Origin: Betaproteobacteria bacterium
Lineage (GTDB): Bacteria; Pseudomonadota; Gammaproteobacteria; Burkholderiales; WYBJ01
Reading direction: 5' to 3'
Length of the DNA: 64,000 nucleotides
NCBI GenBank assembly: GCA_009377585.1
Contig: WHTS01000005.1
Coordinates: 48,725-112,724, forward strand
Made by a program: the position numbers and the translations under genes. Positions 24,292 to 34,523 of this stretch are shown piece after piece; within the stretch, counting starts at the first letter, position 1, and each line of letters begins with the position of its first letter. The notes under the pieces are model-generated. The model was not told the origin of the DNA. It did not search any database and worked only from the letters and a program-made list of their open reading frames with translations.

Positions 24292-25707
24292 TCAAGCGCG
24301 CAGCGCCGCCAGCACTTCCTCCAGCATCTTCCTCGCGTCGCCGAACAACATCCGGTTGTTGTCCTTGTAGAAGAGCGGGTTGTCGACCCCGGCGTAGCCC
24401 GAGGCCATGCTGCGTTTCATCACGATCGAGGTCCTGGCTTTCCAGACCTCCAGCACCGGCATGCCGGCGATGGGGCTGGCCGGATCTTCCTGCGCAGCCG
24501 GGTTCACGATGTCGTTGGCGCCGATCACCATGGCGACATCGGTGCGTGGAAAGTCGGCGTTGATCTCGTCCATTTCCAGCACGATGTCGTAGGGCACCTT
24601 GGCCTCGGCCAGCAGCACGTTCATGTGGCCCGGCATGCGGCCGGCGACCGGATGGATGCCGAAGCGCACGTCGACGCCTTTGTCGCGCAGCAGCCGCGTG
24701 ATCTCGTACACGGTGTGCTGTGCCTGCGCCACCGCCATGCCGTAGCCCGGGACGATGATGACGCGCTTCGCTTCGCGCAGCAGCTCCGCGGTTTCCGTGG
24801 CGGAGATCGGCTGCACCTCGCCGGCCGGCTGCTCGCCGCCCCCGCTCGGCGCCGTGGCGCCGCCGGTGCCGAACCCGCCCGCGATGACGCCCAGGAACTG
24901 GCGGTTCATCGCACGGCACATGATGTAGGAGAGGATCGCGCCGCTCGAGCCCACCAAGGCGCCCGTGACGATCAGCAGATCGTTCGAGAGCATGAAGCCC
25001 GTGGCGGCCGCCGCCCAGCCCGAGTAGCTGTTGAGCATCGAAACCACCACCGGCATGTCGGCCCCGCCGATCGCCATCACCATGTGAATGCCGAACAGGA
25101 GCGCGATCGCCGACATCACGATCAGCGCCGTCATGCCGTCGTCGACGGACTCGGCGCGCAGGAATTCGCGTCCGAACCACAGAACGACGAGCAATCCCGC
25201 CAGGTTGATCCAGTGGCGAGCCGGCAGCAGCATCGGTTTGCCGCCGATCTTGCCCGAGAGCTTGCCGAACGCGATCACCGAGCCGGAGAACGTCACCGCC
25301 CCGATGAGAATGCCGATGTAAACCTCCACCGCGTGGATCGTCTTCTCGGCCGACACGAGGTGCGCGGAAGCGGCCGGATCGATGTAGTTGGCGAAACCGA
25401 CCAGCATCGCGGCCAACCCGACCAGGCTGTGCATGAGCGCAACCAGCTCCGGCATCTGAGTCATCCTGACCACGCGTGCGGCGTAGATGCCGATGCTGCC
25501 GCCCACGGCCATGGCGCCGATGATCCAGGGGAGGCCCGCGGCGGTCACGTGCGGCCCGAACACCGTCGCCAGCACGGCGATGGTCATGCCCAGCAGGCCG
25601 TAGACGTTGCCGCGGCGCGATCCCTCCGGGTGCGACAGGCCGCCCAGGCTCAGGATGAAGAGAATGGTCGCGCCGATATAGGCGACGGTGGCGAGGCTTT
25701 GCGACAT
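24292..25707 (-). CDS. pntB: NAD(P) transhydrogenase beta subunit
   Basis: 471 aa. N-terminal eight or so membrane helices (from [19 protein letters not shown] to the hydrophobic segments ending [13 protein letters not shown]) form the proton channel; the C-terminal NADP-binding domain III has [46 protein letters not shown] and [15 protein letters not shown]. With PntA it couples proton import to hydride transfer from NADH to NADP+. Follows pntA with 8 bp spacing. Confidence 0.96.
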   Translation of the reverse strand: MSQSLATVAYIGATILFILSLGGLSHPEGSRRGNVYGLLGMTIAVLATVFGPHVTAAGLPWIIGAMAVGGSIGIYAARVVRMTQMPELVALMHSLVGLAAMLVGFANYIDPAASAHLVSAEKTIHAVEVYIGILIGAVTFSGSVIAFGKLSGKIGGKPMLLPARHWINLAGLLVVLWFGREFLRAESVDDGMTALIVMSAIALLFGIHMVMAIGGADMPVVVSMLNSYSGWAAAATGFMLSNDLLIVTGALVGSSGAILSYIMCRAMNRQFLGVIAGGFGTGGATAPSGGGEQPAGEVQPISATETAELLREAKRVIIVPGYGMAVAQAQHTVYEITRLLRDKGVDVRFGIHPVAGRMPGHMNVLLAEAKVPYDIVLEMDEINADFPRTDVAMVIGANDIVNPAAQEDPASPIAGMPVLEVWKARTSIVMKRSMASGYAGVDNPLFYKDNNRMLFGDARKMLEEVLAALRA

Positions 25708-25715
25708 CGTGCGCC

Positions 25716-27296
25716 CTATTTGCGGAACATCGCCAGCATGCGCTGGGTGACGGCGAAGCCGCCGAACATGTTGATGGTGGTGAGCGCGATGGCGATCACC
25801 GCAAGCCAGCGAATCCAGTCCTCGGGCCGCTCCAGCCCCGCTTCCAGCGGTGGGGCGACCTGCACCAGCGCGCCGATGGCGATGATGCTGCTGATCGCGT
25901 TGGTGACGCTCATGAGCGGGGTGTGCAGCGCCGGCGTCACGTTCCAGACCACCATGTAGCCGATGAAGCAGGCCAGCACGAACACGGTGAAGTGGCCGAG
26001 AAAGGCGGCTGGTGCATTCGCGCCGATGAACCAGAACGCGATCGCCCCCACGGCGATGATCGCGGCGGTGATTGCGGGCGACGTTGGCGCACCTGCCGCA
26101 CCGTGCGCGGCCGGCGGCTTGGACGCAACGGCGGCCGGCTTGGCCGCCGGCGGGGCAGCCGAGATCTTCGGCGCTGGCGGCGGCCAGGTGATCTTGCCTG
26201 CCTTCACCACCGTCGTGCCGCGGATCACCGCGTCATCCATGTTGACGTCGATGACGCCGTCCTTGGACTTGCACAGCTCCTCGGCAAGACGGAAGAGATT
26301 GGTTGCGTACAGGGCGCTCGACTGGCGCGCAAGCCGGCTCGGCAGATCGGTGTAGCCGATGATGGTCACGCCGTGCGCCACCGTCACCTCGTTGGGCACC
26401 GTGAGCTCGCAGTTGCCGCCCTGCTCCGCGGCCATGTCGACGATGACGCTGCCCGGGCGCATCGATTTCACCATCTCGGCGGTGATCAGGCGCGGCGCGG
26501 GCCGGCCGGGAATGAGCGCGGTGGTGACGATGATGTCGACATCCTTGGCCTGTTTGGCGTAGGCCTCGGATTGCGCCTTCTGGAACCCTGCGCTCATCAC
26601 CCGGGCATAGCCGCCGCTGCCGGCGCCCTCCTCTTCGTAGTCGACAGCGACGAACTCGCCGCCCATCGACTTCACCTGGTCGGCCACTTCCGGGCGGGTG
26701 TCGTTGGCGCGCACGATGGCGCCCAGGCCGGACGCGGTGCCGATCGCCGCGAGCCCTGCCACGCCGGCGCCGACCACGAACACCTTGGCGGGCGGCATCT
26801 TTCCCGCCGCCGTGATCTGGCCGGTGAAGAGGCGCCCGAAATGATGCGCCGCCTCGATGACGGCGCGATAGCCGGCGATGTTGGCCATCGACGAGAGCGC
26901 ATCGAGCTTCTGCGCGCGCGAGATGCGCGGCACGCTGTCCATCGCCAGCACGGTCGCATTCTTCGCGGCCAGCTGCTGCAGCAGCTCCGGGTTCTGCGCG
27001 GGCCAGATGAAGCCGATCACGGTCGCACCCTCGCGCATGAGGCCGATCTCCTCCGCCGTCGGCGCTCGCACCTTGAAGACGATGTCGGACTTTGCCCACA
27101 GCTCGGCGGCGGTCGCGACGATCTCCGCGCCGGCGGCGCGATAGTCCTCATCGCCGAAGTTCGCCGCCGCGCCCGCGCCGGACTCGACCGCGACCCGGAA
27201 GCCGAGCCCGACGAGCTTCTCGACGACCTCGGGAACGGTGGCGACGCGCTTCTCGGCTGCGACCGTCTCTCTTGGCACCCCTATCAGCTGCGGCAT
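25716..27296 (-). CDS. pntA: NAD(P) transhydrogenase alpha subunit (fused PntAA-PntAB)
   Basis: 526 aa from ATG 27296 (GGGAG upstream). Residues 1-370 form the NAD-binding domain I ([59 protein letters not shown]), followed by an Ala/Pro-rich linker (about 375-420) and four membrane helices of domain II. Many betaproteobacteria and alphaproteobacteria split this into two genes; here it is one E. coli-like polypeptide. Operon with pntB. Confidence 0.95.
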   Translation of the reverse strand: MPQLIGVPRETVAAEKRVATVPEVVEKLVGLGFRVAVESGAGAAANFGDEDYRAAGAEIVATAAELWAKSDIVFKVRAPTAEEIGLMREGATVIGFIWPAQNPELLQQLAAKNATVLAMDSVPRISRAQKLDALSSMANIAGYRAVIEAAHHFGRLFTGQITAAGKMPPAKVFVVGAGVAGLAAIGTASGLGAIVRANDTRPEVADQVKSMGGEFVAVDYEEEGAGSGGYARVMSAGFQKAQSEAYAKQAKDVDIIVTTALIPGRPAPRLITAEMVKSMRPGSVIVDMAAEQGGNCELTVPNEVTVAHGVTIIGYTDLPSRLARQSSALYATNLFRLAEELCKSKDGVIDVNMDDAVIRGTTVVKAGKITWPPPAPKISAAPPAAKPAAVASKPPAAHGAAGAPTSPAITAAIIAVGAIAFWFIGANAPAAFLGHFTVFVLACFIGYMVVWNVTPALHTPLMSVTNAISSIIAIGALVQVAPPLEAGLERPEDWIRWLAVIAIALTTINMFGGFAVTQRMLAMFRK

Positions 27297-27628
27297 GACT
27301 CCCACCTATGTGGCTGGCTCGATATTCGGCGTCGAACCGATGCGGCGCCACCTCGCGATGGCGGTGGCGCGAACGACATGATCGACGGAAATACCGAAGC
27401 GGAAACGAGGGCGCGCGCAACGCCGGCGCATGCCGGGCGGTTGCGGTTGCGCGCTTGCCGTTTATCGGTTTGTATCGAACTCTGTGCAATCGCATGATGG
27501 CGACGAACTCGCGCGATTGTACTCTGGAGTACGATCCATTCGAAGCCGGATGCCCGATTGCCTCACGTAAAAATCCGACCCAACGCGGATGCCGAAGGGC
27601 CGGCGGATTCGCGGCTATAATTTCCCTG
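27297..27628. other. Divergent pntA-mutL intergenic region
   Basis: 332 bp between divergently transcribed pntA and mutL. A -10-like TATAAT sits at 27616-27621, directing towards mutL. The rest shows no gene, repeat or RNA that I recognise. Confidence 0.45.
27616..27621 (+). promoter_or_regulatory. Candidate -10 element for mutL
   Basis: A perfect TATAAT ends 7 bp before the mutL ATG (27629), so transcription from it would start at about the A of the start codon, giving a leaderless message. No clear -35 hexamer is visible at 17 bp spacing. Prediction only. Confidence 0.45.
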
Positions 27629-29449
27629 ATGTCCGCCATACGCGTCCTGCCGGACACCCTCATCGATCAGATCTCCGCCGGAGAGGTGGTCGAGCGACCT
27701 GCGTCCGCGCTCAAGGAGCTGCTCGAGAACGCGCTCGACGCGGGCGCGCGCGATATCCGTGTCGAGCTCGCCGAAGGCGGCATGCGCAGCATTCGGGTTG
27801 CGGACGACGGCTGCGGCATGGCGCCCGCGGATTTGCCGCTCGCGCTCGCGCGCCATGCCACCAGCAAGATCGCATCGCTCGATGATCTGGAGCGCGTTGC
27901 GAGCCTGGGCTTCCGGGGCGAGGCGCTCGCCAGCATTGCCGCAGTCGCGCGCGTCGCGCTGTCTTCGTGCCGGTCCGAGGATGCGCATGGCTGGCGCATC
28001 GAAGCGCAGGGCGGCATGCTGTCCGAAGTCTCGCCCGCATCGCAGGCCACCGGCACGACTTTGGACGTCGCCGATCTCTATTTCAATACCCCGGCGCGGC
28101 GCAAGTTTCTCAAGTCGGCGGCGACCGAGTACGCGCACTGCGAGGAAGTCTTCCGCCGCATTGCGCTGGTTCGTCCCGACGTCGGCTTCTCGCTTGCGCA
28201 CAACGGACGCACGCGCTGGCATATGTCGGCTCAGCCGGCGCAAGCGCGCATGCGCTCGCTCCTCGGCGAGGAGTTCGTCGCTGCGGCGCTCGTGCTGAAC
28301 GAAGCCGCCGCCGGCGTGCGGCTGCACGGACTGGTGGCCCAGCCCACCTACTCCCGCTCGTCGCGCGATACGCAATACTGTTACGTGAATGGCCGCTTCG
28401 TGCGCGACAAGCTGCTCGCGCATGCGCTGCGCCAGGCCTACCAGGATGTGCTGCACCACGAACGCCAGCCCGCCTACGCGCTGGAGCTCGTGCTCGATCC
28501 CGCGGCGGTGGACGTGAACGTGCATCCGAGCAAGATCGAAGTGCGTTTTCGAGACAGCCGCGCCATCCATCAGTTCGTGCTGCACGCGGTGCAACGCCTG
28601 CTCTCCTTGCCGCTGCATGCCGCCGGTAAATCCACGGAAGCGGCGAGCGGCGCCGACACAATCGCGACCTCACTTGGCTCGACCCCGCTTGGCTCGACCC
28701 CGCTTGCCGCGACATCCGCATACGCGGCGCCGCGCGCGTTCGCGGCCGAATCGCCCAGGCATCAGGGCAGCCTGGGCCTTGCCAGCGTGCAGCCTGCGGC
28801 GCTGTACCAGACGCTGTTCGCCGCCAGCCGCTCTGCCAATGAATCCACCGGGGCCGCATCCGAGGTACCGCCGCTCGGCTTTGCGCTCGGGCAACTGGCG
28901 GGCATCTATATCCTGGCGCAGAACAGCGCGGGGCTCGTGGTCGTGGACATGCATGCGGCGCACGAGCGCATCGTCTACGAGCGTTTGAAGCGCGCGCTCG
29001 ATGACGCCACCGTGCCGGTGCAGCCGTTGCTGATGCCGGTCACGTTCGCCGCGGACGCGGTGGACGTAGCGACGGTCGAGGACCACGGCACGGCATTGCA
29101 CGCGATCGGATTCGACATCGGCGCGCTCGGTCCGGCGGCGCTCGCCGTGCGGGCCGTGCCTGCGCTGCTGCAGGACGCGGACGCCAAGCGCCTGGCGCAG
29201 GACGTGCTGCGCGAGATGCGCGAGTACGGCGCCGAACGCGTGCTGGCCGAGCGGCGCAACGAGCTGCTCGCCACGATGGCCTGCCATGCCGCGGTACGCG
29301 CCAACCGCGCGCTCACACTGCCCGAGATGAACGCGTTGCTGCGCGAGATGGAAGCGACCGAGCGCGCCGATCAGTGCAACCATGGCCGCCCGACGTGGTT
29401 CCAGGTGCCGCTCGCCGAGCTCGACGCGCGCTTCATGCGCGGCCGCTGA
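27629..29449 (+). CDS. mutL: DNA mismatch repair protein MutL
   Basis: 606 aa. The GHKL ATPase domain (residues 1-330) has [40 protein letters not shown] and [13 protein letters not shown]; after a variable linker that includes a duplicated [14 protein letters not shown] the dimerisation domain carries [16 protein letters not shown]. The metal-binding endonuclease motif DQHA(x)2E(x)4E of non-methyl-directed MutL is replaced by [14 protein letters not shown], as in the enzymes that resemble E. coli MutL only partly, so nicking activity should be tested rather than assumed. Stop overlaps miaA start (TGATG). Confidence 0.96.
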   Translation: MSAIRVLPDTLIDQISAGEVVERPASALKELLENALDAGARDIRVELAEGGMRSIRVADDGCGMAPADLPLALARHATSKIASLDDLERVASLGFRGEALASIAAVARVALSSCRSEDAHGWRIEAQGGMLSEVSPASQATGTTLDVADLYFNTPARRKFLKSAATEYAHCEEVFRRIALVRPDVGFSLAHNGRTRWHMSAQPAQARMRSLLGEEFVAAALVLNEAAAGVRLHGLVAQPTYSRSSRDTQYCYVNGRFVRDKLLAHALRQAYQDVLHHERQPAYALELVLDPAAVDVNVHPSKIEVRFRDSRAIHQFVLHAVQRLLSLPLHAAGKSTEAASGADTIATSLGSTPLGSTPLAATSAYAAPRAFAAESPRHQGSLGLASVQPAALYQTLFAASRSANESTGAASEVPPLGFALGQLAGIYILAQNSAGLVVVDMHAAHERIVYERLKRALDDATVPVQPLLMPVTFAADAVDVATVEDHGTALHAIGFDIGALGPAALAVRAVPALLQDADAKRLAQDVLREMREYGAERVLAERRNELLATMACHAAVRANRALTLPEMNALLREMEATERADQCNHGRPTWFQVPLAELDARFMRGR

Positions 29450-30453
29450 TGCCCCGTCGTCCGCGTCCGAGCCAGAACGAAGCGGGCGCACCCGAAAACA
29501 TCGCGCTGCGAAGCCGCGACGCCGACCGGTTGCCTCCGGCCATTCTGTTGATGGGCCCGACCGCGAGCGGCAAAAGCGCGGCTGCCCTGGCGCTGGCACA
29601 GCGGCTCGATTGCGAGATTGTCAGCGTCGACTCCGCCCAGGTCTACCGGCACATGGACATCGGCACGGCCAAGCCCGATGCGGCCACGCGCGCGCACGTG
29701 CCGCATCACCTGATCGACGTGGTCGATCCGCACGAGAGCTATTCGGCGGCGCGGTTTCGCGACGACGCGCTGGCCCTCATGCGCGAGATCACGGAGCGTG
29801 GGCGCATTCCGTTGCTGGTCGGCGGCACGATGCTTTATTTCAAGGCGCTCACGGAGGGCTTGAACGAGCTGCCCGAGGCCGATCCGGCCGTGCGCCTGGT
29901 GATCGACACCATGGCCGAAGAGAAAGGCTGGCCGCAGCTGCATGCAGAGCTCGCCCGGATCGATCCCCAGGCGGCTGCGCGTATCCAGCCCAACGATGCC
30001 CAGCGCATCCAGCGCGCGCTGGAGATTTACTACGTCAGCGGCAAGAGCATGTCGGAGCTGCTGGCGAAGCCCAAGTACGTGTACCTGCCTTATCGCATCG
30101 GCGCGGCCGCGCTCGCGAGCGAGGACCGCGAATGGTTGCATGAGCGGATCGCCGAGCGCTTCGAGGTCATGCTGGAGCTGGGGCTCATCACCGAAGTGCG
30201 CCGTCTGCGCCAGCAGTTCGCCCTGGAACCCGACATGCCGTCGATGCGCGCTGTCGGCTATCGCCAGGTATGGGCTTACCTCGACGGCGAATACGCCCTG
30301 GCCGGGTTGCGCGAAAAGGCGATCGCCGCGACGCGTCAGCTCGCCAAGCGCCAGATGACGTGGCTGCGGGCGATGCGCGATGTGGCGCGCTTCGACTGCC
30401 GCCGCGACGACCTGGCCGAGGAGCTGGAGCGATTCGTCCGCTCGCGCCTTTAG
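29449..30453 (+). CDS. miaA: tRNA dimethylallyltransferase
   Basis: 334 aa, starting at ATG 29449 that overlaps the mutL stop. P-loop [15 protein letters not shown], then [19 protein letters not shown] and [18 protein letters not shown] (substrate tRNA/DMAPP region), [24 protein letters not shown] and [10 protein letters not shown]. It adds an isopentenyl group to A37 of UNN-decoding tRNAs. mutL-miaA is a conserved proteobacterial operon. Convergent with xseA, the two stop codons overlapping by 4 bp. Confidence 0.96.
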   Translation: MPRRPRPSQNEAGAPENIALRSRDADRLPPAILLMGPTASGKSAAALALAQRLDCEIVSVDSAQVYRHMDIGTAKPDAATRAHVPHHLIDVVDPHESYSAARFRDDALALMREITERGRIPLLVGGTMLYFKALTEGLNELPEADPAVRLVIDTMAEEKGWPQLHAELARIDPQAAARIQPNDAQRIQRALEIYYVSGKSMSELLAKPKYVYLPYRIGAAALASEDREWLHERIAERFEVMLELGLITEVRRLRQQFALEPDMPSMRAVGYRQVWAYLDGEYALAGLREKAIAATRQLAKRQMTWLRAMRDVARFDCRRDDLAEELERFVRSRL

Positions 30454-31826
30454 GACCCAGCCGGCCCGTCGTCCTCGGGCGGAACGCCCTTCGCGCCCGT
30501 CACGCGGCTTTCGATGAGCCCGCGCGCTACGCGCACATTCAGCAGCTCGCCCGCGGCCACGGCGGCGGCATCGGCAACGATGCGCCCGCGCTGGTCGGTC
30601 GCGATGGCGTAGCCGCGGCTCAGGACCGCGTGCGGATCGAGCGCACGCAGGCGCGCACCGAGCGCCTCGACGGCGGCTTGCCGTGCCTGCAGGCGATGGC
30701 GGCACGCCGAGTGGAATCGCACACGCAAGTGCTGCAGGAGGCTCCAATGGCGCTGCGGATCGAGACATGCGGCCGAGAGTCGCTGGCGCAAGTCGGCAAG
30801 CTGCCAGCGCTCGGCCGCGAGGCTGCGGCTGCCCGCATGCGCCAGGCGCGAGGCGAGATGCTCGAGATGGCGGCATTCGATACGCACACGCTCCCGTGGA
30901 TCGATCAGGCGTCGACCCAGGTAATCGAGGCTCTGCCACAACCGGTCGAGATTGCGAGCGAAGCAGCGTACCAGGTGCCGGCGCACGTCGGCCACGCGCA
31001 GGAGCATTTGCTGGCGGTCGGGGCTTACCGCCTGCGCGGCGGCCGTAGGCGTCGGCGCCCGCAGATCGGCGACGAAGTCGGCGATGGTGAAGTCGGTTTC
31101 GTGGCCGACCGCGGAAACCACGGGCAGCGCGCACGCATGAATCGCCCGCGCCACCACCTCCTCGTTGAACGACCACAGGTCCTCGATGCTGCCGCCGCCG
31201 CGGCACACGATCAGCACGTCGCATTCGAGCCGTCGCGACGCAGTCTCGATCGCGCGCGCGATGTACTGCGCAGCGCCGGCGCCTTGTACCGGCGCGGGAT
31301 AGACGATCACCGGCAAGGCGGGCATGCGCTTGCGAAGGATAGAGAGCACGTCGCGCAGCGCGGCCGCCTGGGGCGAGGTGACGATGCCGACCCGTCGCGG
31401 GTACTCGGGCAAGGGCCGTTTGCGTTCGTTATCGAACAGCCCTTCGGCCGCCAGGCGCGTCTTCAGCCGCTCGAACGCTTCGTACAGCGCACCCATGCCG
31501 GAGCGGCGGACGGCCTCGACGTTGAGCTGGAACTCTCCGCGCGGCTCGAACAGCGTCGCCAAAGCCCGCACTTCGATCTGCATGCCGTTGCCGGGCTGCC
31601 AGTCGAGCAGACGGGCGCGGCTGCGAAACATCGTGCAGCGTACCTGCGCGCCCGCATCCTTGAGGGTGAAATAGCAATGGCCCGATGCAGCGCAGGTGAA
31701 GTTCGACACTTCGCCCCGGATCCACATCAGAGGCAGCGCATGCTCGAGCATGTCGCGCACCATGCGGTTGAGCGCCGAGACGCCGATCACCGCGCCCGGC
31801 GCCGGTTTGGGCATTAGGCTGGACAT
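30450..31826 (-). CDS. xseA: Exodeoxyribonuclease VII large subunit
   Basis: 458 aa from ATG 31826. N-terminal OB fold ([23 protein letters not shown]), then VQLRC-type [40 protein letters not shown], the nuclease core [18 protein letters not shown] and [27 protein letters not shown], and a long coiled-coil before LSRGYAI. It degrades single-stranded DNA with XseB, whose gene is not in the window. Divergent from the exbB gene across an AT-rich 390-bp gap. Confidence 0.95.
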   Translation of the reverse strand: MSSLMPKPAPGAVIGVSALNRMVRDMLEHALPLMWIRGEVSNFTCAASGHCYFTLKDAGAQVRCTMFRSRARLLDWQPGNGMQIEVRALATLFEPRGEFQLNVEAVRRSGMGALYEAFERLKTRLAAEGLFDNERKRPLPEYPRRVGIVTSPQAAALRDVLSILRKRMPALPVIVYPAPVQGAGAAQYIARAIETASRRLECDVLIVCRGGGSIEDLWSFNEEVVARAIHACALPVVSAVGHETDFTIADFVADLRAPTPTAAAQAVSPDRQQMLLRVADVRRHLVRCFARNLDRLWQSLDYLGRRLIDPRERVRIECRHLEHLASRLAHAGSRSLAAERWQLADLRQRLSAACLDPQRHWSLLQHLRVRFHSACRHRLQARQAAVEALGARLRALDPHAVLSRGYAIATDQRGRIVADAAAVAAGELLNVRVARGLIESRVTGAKGVPPEDDGPAGS

Positions 31827-32218
31827 GGCGCGATTGTAGCGACCGGCAAAAGCCCGGCAGCTTTCCGGAGGCGCTTCGGGAGGCGATTTGCGCCGCCCGC
31901 GCCAGGCGGCTCCAACGACAGCCATCAGGGCTTCCCCAGGGAGCATGCCGCGAGCCCAGCCGACATGCGGAGGAGCAGGTTAATCCACACCTGTCAAGAA
32001 ATTGCCACGGAGCCGTAAAAAAAGCCCAGGCTCCCTAGGGAGATATTTTCAAGACTTTGATTTCACAATACAATTCATGCGCCTAAATTTTGAGCCGAGG
32101 GCCAAAAACGCTGTAATAGATGCTACTTAGCACCACTTTTTACAAATTGTGCACAAAGTTATCCACAGTCTTTGTGGATTAGAATCCGGGCCTTCGACCG
32201 CTCAACGGGACATTGAAT
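31827..32218. promoter_or_regulatory. AT-rich divergent region with DnaA-box-like motifs
   Basis: Noncoding, distinctly less GC-rich than its surroundings (31,985-32,170). It contains TTATCCACAG (32159-32168, a consensus DnaA box), TTTGTGGATT (32171-32180, inverted near-match) and TTAATCCACAC (31980-31990). A TAGAAT -10 candidate at 32180-32185 could drive exbB. The motifs overlap that promoter, so DnaA-responsive regulation is possible; I do not claim an origin. Confidence 0.45.
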
Positions 32219-32827
32219 GTGTGGCAAGTCATCCAAGCCGCCGGCTGGCCCATCTGGCCGCTCATCTTCGCTTCCATCATCGCCCTGGGAATCATCGGCG
32301 AGCGCGCCTGGTCGCTGCGTGACCGGGTCGTCGCTCCGCCCAGCCTCCTCGCTCAGGTGGTGCAGGAACTGCAGCAGGCGGGCGCCAGTGGCCAACTGAT
32401 CGCCCGACTCAATCAGGGCTCTCCCCTGGGGCGCATCCTGGCGGCCGGACTGCGCAACGTGAAGGCTTCGCGCGAGCTCATGCGCGAATCGATCGAGGAA
32501 ACCGGGCGCGCCGTGGCGCACGATCTCGATCGCTTCCTCACCACACTGGGCACGATCGCGTCCATGAGCCCGCTGCTCGGCCTGTTCGGCACCACCGTCG
32601 GGATGATCGAAATGTTCAGCGCACAAACGCCGAGCGGCCTCAATCCGGTGCAGCTCGCGCACGGCATTTCGGTCGCCCTGTACAACACCGCCTACGGGCT
32701 CGTCGTAGCCATTCCCAGCATGATCTTCTACCGCCACTACCGGGCGAAGGTCGACGCGCTCATCATCAGCATGGAGCAACAGGCCGTGCGCTTGGTGGAC
32801 ATCGTCCACGCCGGGCGCAGCACCTGA
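32219..32827 (+). CDS. exbB: ExbB/TolQ-family proton channel protein
   Basis: 202 aa from GTG 32219; a TTG at 32213 is in frame but sits only 2 nt from the GGGA ribosome site, whereas GTG has 8 nt. Three membrane segments: WPIWPLIFASIIALGIIGERAW, GTIASMSPLLGLFGTTVGMI and ISVALYNTAYGLVVAIPSMI, the classic MotA/TolQ/ExbB pattern. With ExbD it uses proton-motive force to energise an outer-membrane system. In this lpxK-linked position it may serve envelope maintenance or TonB; no tonB gene is nearby. Confidence 0.92.
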   Translation: MWQVIQAAGWPIWPLIFASIIALGIIGERAWSLRDRVVAPPSLLAQVVQELQQAGASGQLIARLNQGSPLGRILAAGLRNVKASRELMRESIEETGRAVAHDLDRFLTTLGTIASMSPLLGLFGTTVGMIEMFSAQTPSGLNPVQLAHGISVALYNTAYGLVVAIPSMIFYRHYRAKVDALIISMEQQAVRLVDIVHAGRST

Positions 32828-32844
32828 GGCTCGCGGCTGCAACC

Positions 32845-33264
32845 ATGAACTTTCGCCGCGGCCTCGGCCGGGAAGAACCGGAGATCAATCTGATCCCGAT
32901 GATCGACGTGTTGCTCGTGATCCTGATCTTCCTCATGGTCACGACCACGTTCGCGCGCTTTGCCGAAATCAAGATCAACCTGCCGACGGCGGAAGCGAGC
33001 CGGCCGCTGGAGCGGCCGAACGAGGTCCAGGTGGCGGTCGATCCCGAGGGCCATTACGTGATCAACCGCAACAAGGTCGCGTTCGGCTCGGTCGAAAGCT
33101 TCGCCGAAGAGCTGCGCCGCGCCGCCGCGGGGCTGAAGGAGCCCGTGGTCGTGGTCAATGCCGACGCCAAGGCGACCCATCAGTCCGTGATCAACGTGAT
33201 GGAAGCGGCTCGGCTCGCAGGTCTCACCCGCATCACGTTCGCCACCCAAGGCCCGTCGAAGTAG
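32845..33264 (+). CDS. exbD: ExbD/TolR-family protein
   Basis: 139 aa. Cytoplasmic N-tip with EPEINLIPMIDVLLVILIFLM, which holds the single transmembrane helix and the essential Asp of the proton path (MIDVLL), then a periplasmic domain ending VMEAARLAGLTRITFAT. Partner of the ExbB-like protein 17 bp upstream. Sits ahead of lpxK/kdsB in an envelope operon. Confidence 0.93.
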   Translation: MNFRRGLGREEPEINLIPMIDVLLVILIFLMVTTTFARFAEIKINLPTAEASRPLERPNEVQVAVDPEGHYVINRNKVAFGSVESFAEELRRAAAGLKEPVVVVNADAKATHQSVINVMEAARLAGLTRITFATQGPSK

Positions 33265-33270
33265 ACGGCC

Positions 33271-34434
33271 GTGCGCGGCCCCACACGACCCATGCTCGGT
33301 ACGCCTGCCCTGACCGATCCGTGCGGCCGCTTCCTGCCGGCGCTCATCGTTCACGACCTGCGCGACCGGCTGCACGGCCGCAGCCGCCGCGCCAATGCCC
33401 GCTGGGGGCGACTGCAGCGGCCGGATGCGCAGCGACGCTTGCTCTGGATCGTGAGCGGCGCCTCGCGCGCGAGCGTGCGCCTGGGCGTCGAGCTCACGCG
33501 TGCGCTGGTGGCACGGCGCCTGGATGCGAGCGCGCTGTTCACCTATGAAGCCGAGCATCCCGATCTGCTGGCTACGCTGGCGCGCGCGCCACGCACCGGC
33601 TGGGGATACGGGCCGTCGGACTACATCGGCGCAGTGCAAGCGGCAGGGCGGCGTCTGGTCCCGTTCGGCATCGTGGTCGCCGGCATTGCGCCGCGACCGA
33701 ACCTGGCTGCGCTTTGCGAAGCGAGCCGGCATGCGCTGCTGGTCGCGCCCCCGTTGCCGGTCAGCGGGCGTTTCGAGCGGATCTATCCGACCCACTCGGC
33801 CCCCTGCGGCGGCGGACCGTGCGCGCCGCAAGCCGATTTCGGCGTGCTGCTCAATACGCCGGCCGAGGATGCCGATTCGGCGCGGGCACTGATCGGGGCG
33901 GCGGCACGGCGGCTATGGTGGTGGCACGGGGCCGATCCGGCCGCAGCAAAGCGGCTGTTCGCGCTGTTCCGGGGCCACTTGCCCGACGATGTGCTGATCG
34001 TGAGTGGAGAGGCCGGCGCAACGCTCGCCATCGAAGCGGAAGCCCTGATGCGGTTGAGCGCGTGGGAACGCGTGCCGGCCGCACCCGGCACGCTCGTGCT
34101 TGCCGACCAGCCCGGCTGGCTCGAGGCTCTGGCGCCGCACCTGAGCGCGATACACCTCGCGACCGACCATGCCGATTCGCTCTGGCGGGCGCTGGCCGGC
34201 GGTTCGATCGTCACCGCGCCGGCGACCGCGAGGATCGCGAGCCCCGGGGTTGCGTCGGCCGTCGTGCGCGCCGACGACGAGAACGATGTGATCGCAGCCT
34301 GGATGCGCCTGGGCGCGGAGGCCGACCTGCGCGAGCGCACAGCGCGTGCCGCACGGCTTGCCTACGCCGCCGAGAACCGGCTAGCGGTCGCGAATGCCGC
34401 CGAGCTGATCGAGCGGGTATGCCGCTGGCAGTGA
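33271..34434 (+). CDS. Divergent WaaA (Kdo-transferase)-like protein
   Basis: 387 aa from GTG 33271, or 380 from ATG 33292. The start is 6 bp after exbD and the stop is 90 bp before lpxK, so it belongs to the envelope operon. Two Rossmann-like halves can be inferred: LLWIVSGASRASVRLGVELTRAL aligns loosely with the WaaA opening (LWIHAVSVGE), and the second half ends with a rearranged sugar-nucleotide region (VLADQPGWLEALAPHLSAIHL). The catalytic glutamate of the usual VSVGE motif is not present and the CMP-Kdo-binding histidines are uncertain. It may be a degenerate or retargeted glycosyltransferase; assignment tentative. Confidence 0.5.
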   Translation: MRGPTRPMLGTPALTDPCGRFLPALIVHDLRDRLHGRSRRANARWGRLQRPDAQRRLLWIVSGASRASVRLGVELTRALVARRLDASALFTYEAEHPDLLATLARAPRTGWGYGPSDYIGAVQAAGRRLVPFGIVVAGIAPRPNLAALCEASRHALLVAPPLPVSGRFERIYPTHSAPCGGGPCAPQADFGVLLNTPAEDADSARALIGAAARRLWWWHGADPAAAKRLFALFRGHLPDDVLIVSGEAGATLAIEAEALMRLSAWERVPAAPGTLVLADQPGWLEALAPHLSAIHLATDHADSLWRALAGGSIVTAPATARIASPGVASAVVRADDENDVIAAWMRLGAEADLRERTARAARLAYAAENRLAVANAAELIERVCRWQ

Positions 34435-34523
34435 AACCGGCCGCGACGCCGATGCCGGCGGATGCGGGCCGAGCAGTGCGCTGGTCCTTGCGCACCCGCA
34501 ATGCGCTTGCGGACGGCGTCTGA

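Noticed and set aside
31980..32185. Replication origin
   Set aside because: DnaA-like boxes exist but there is no dnaA/dnaN/gyrB neighbourhood or unwinding repeat set; reported only as a regulatory oddity.
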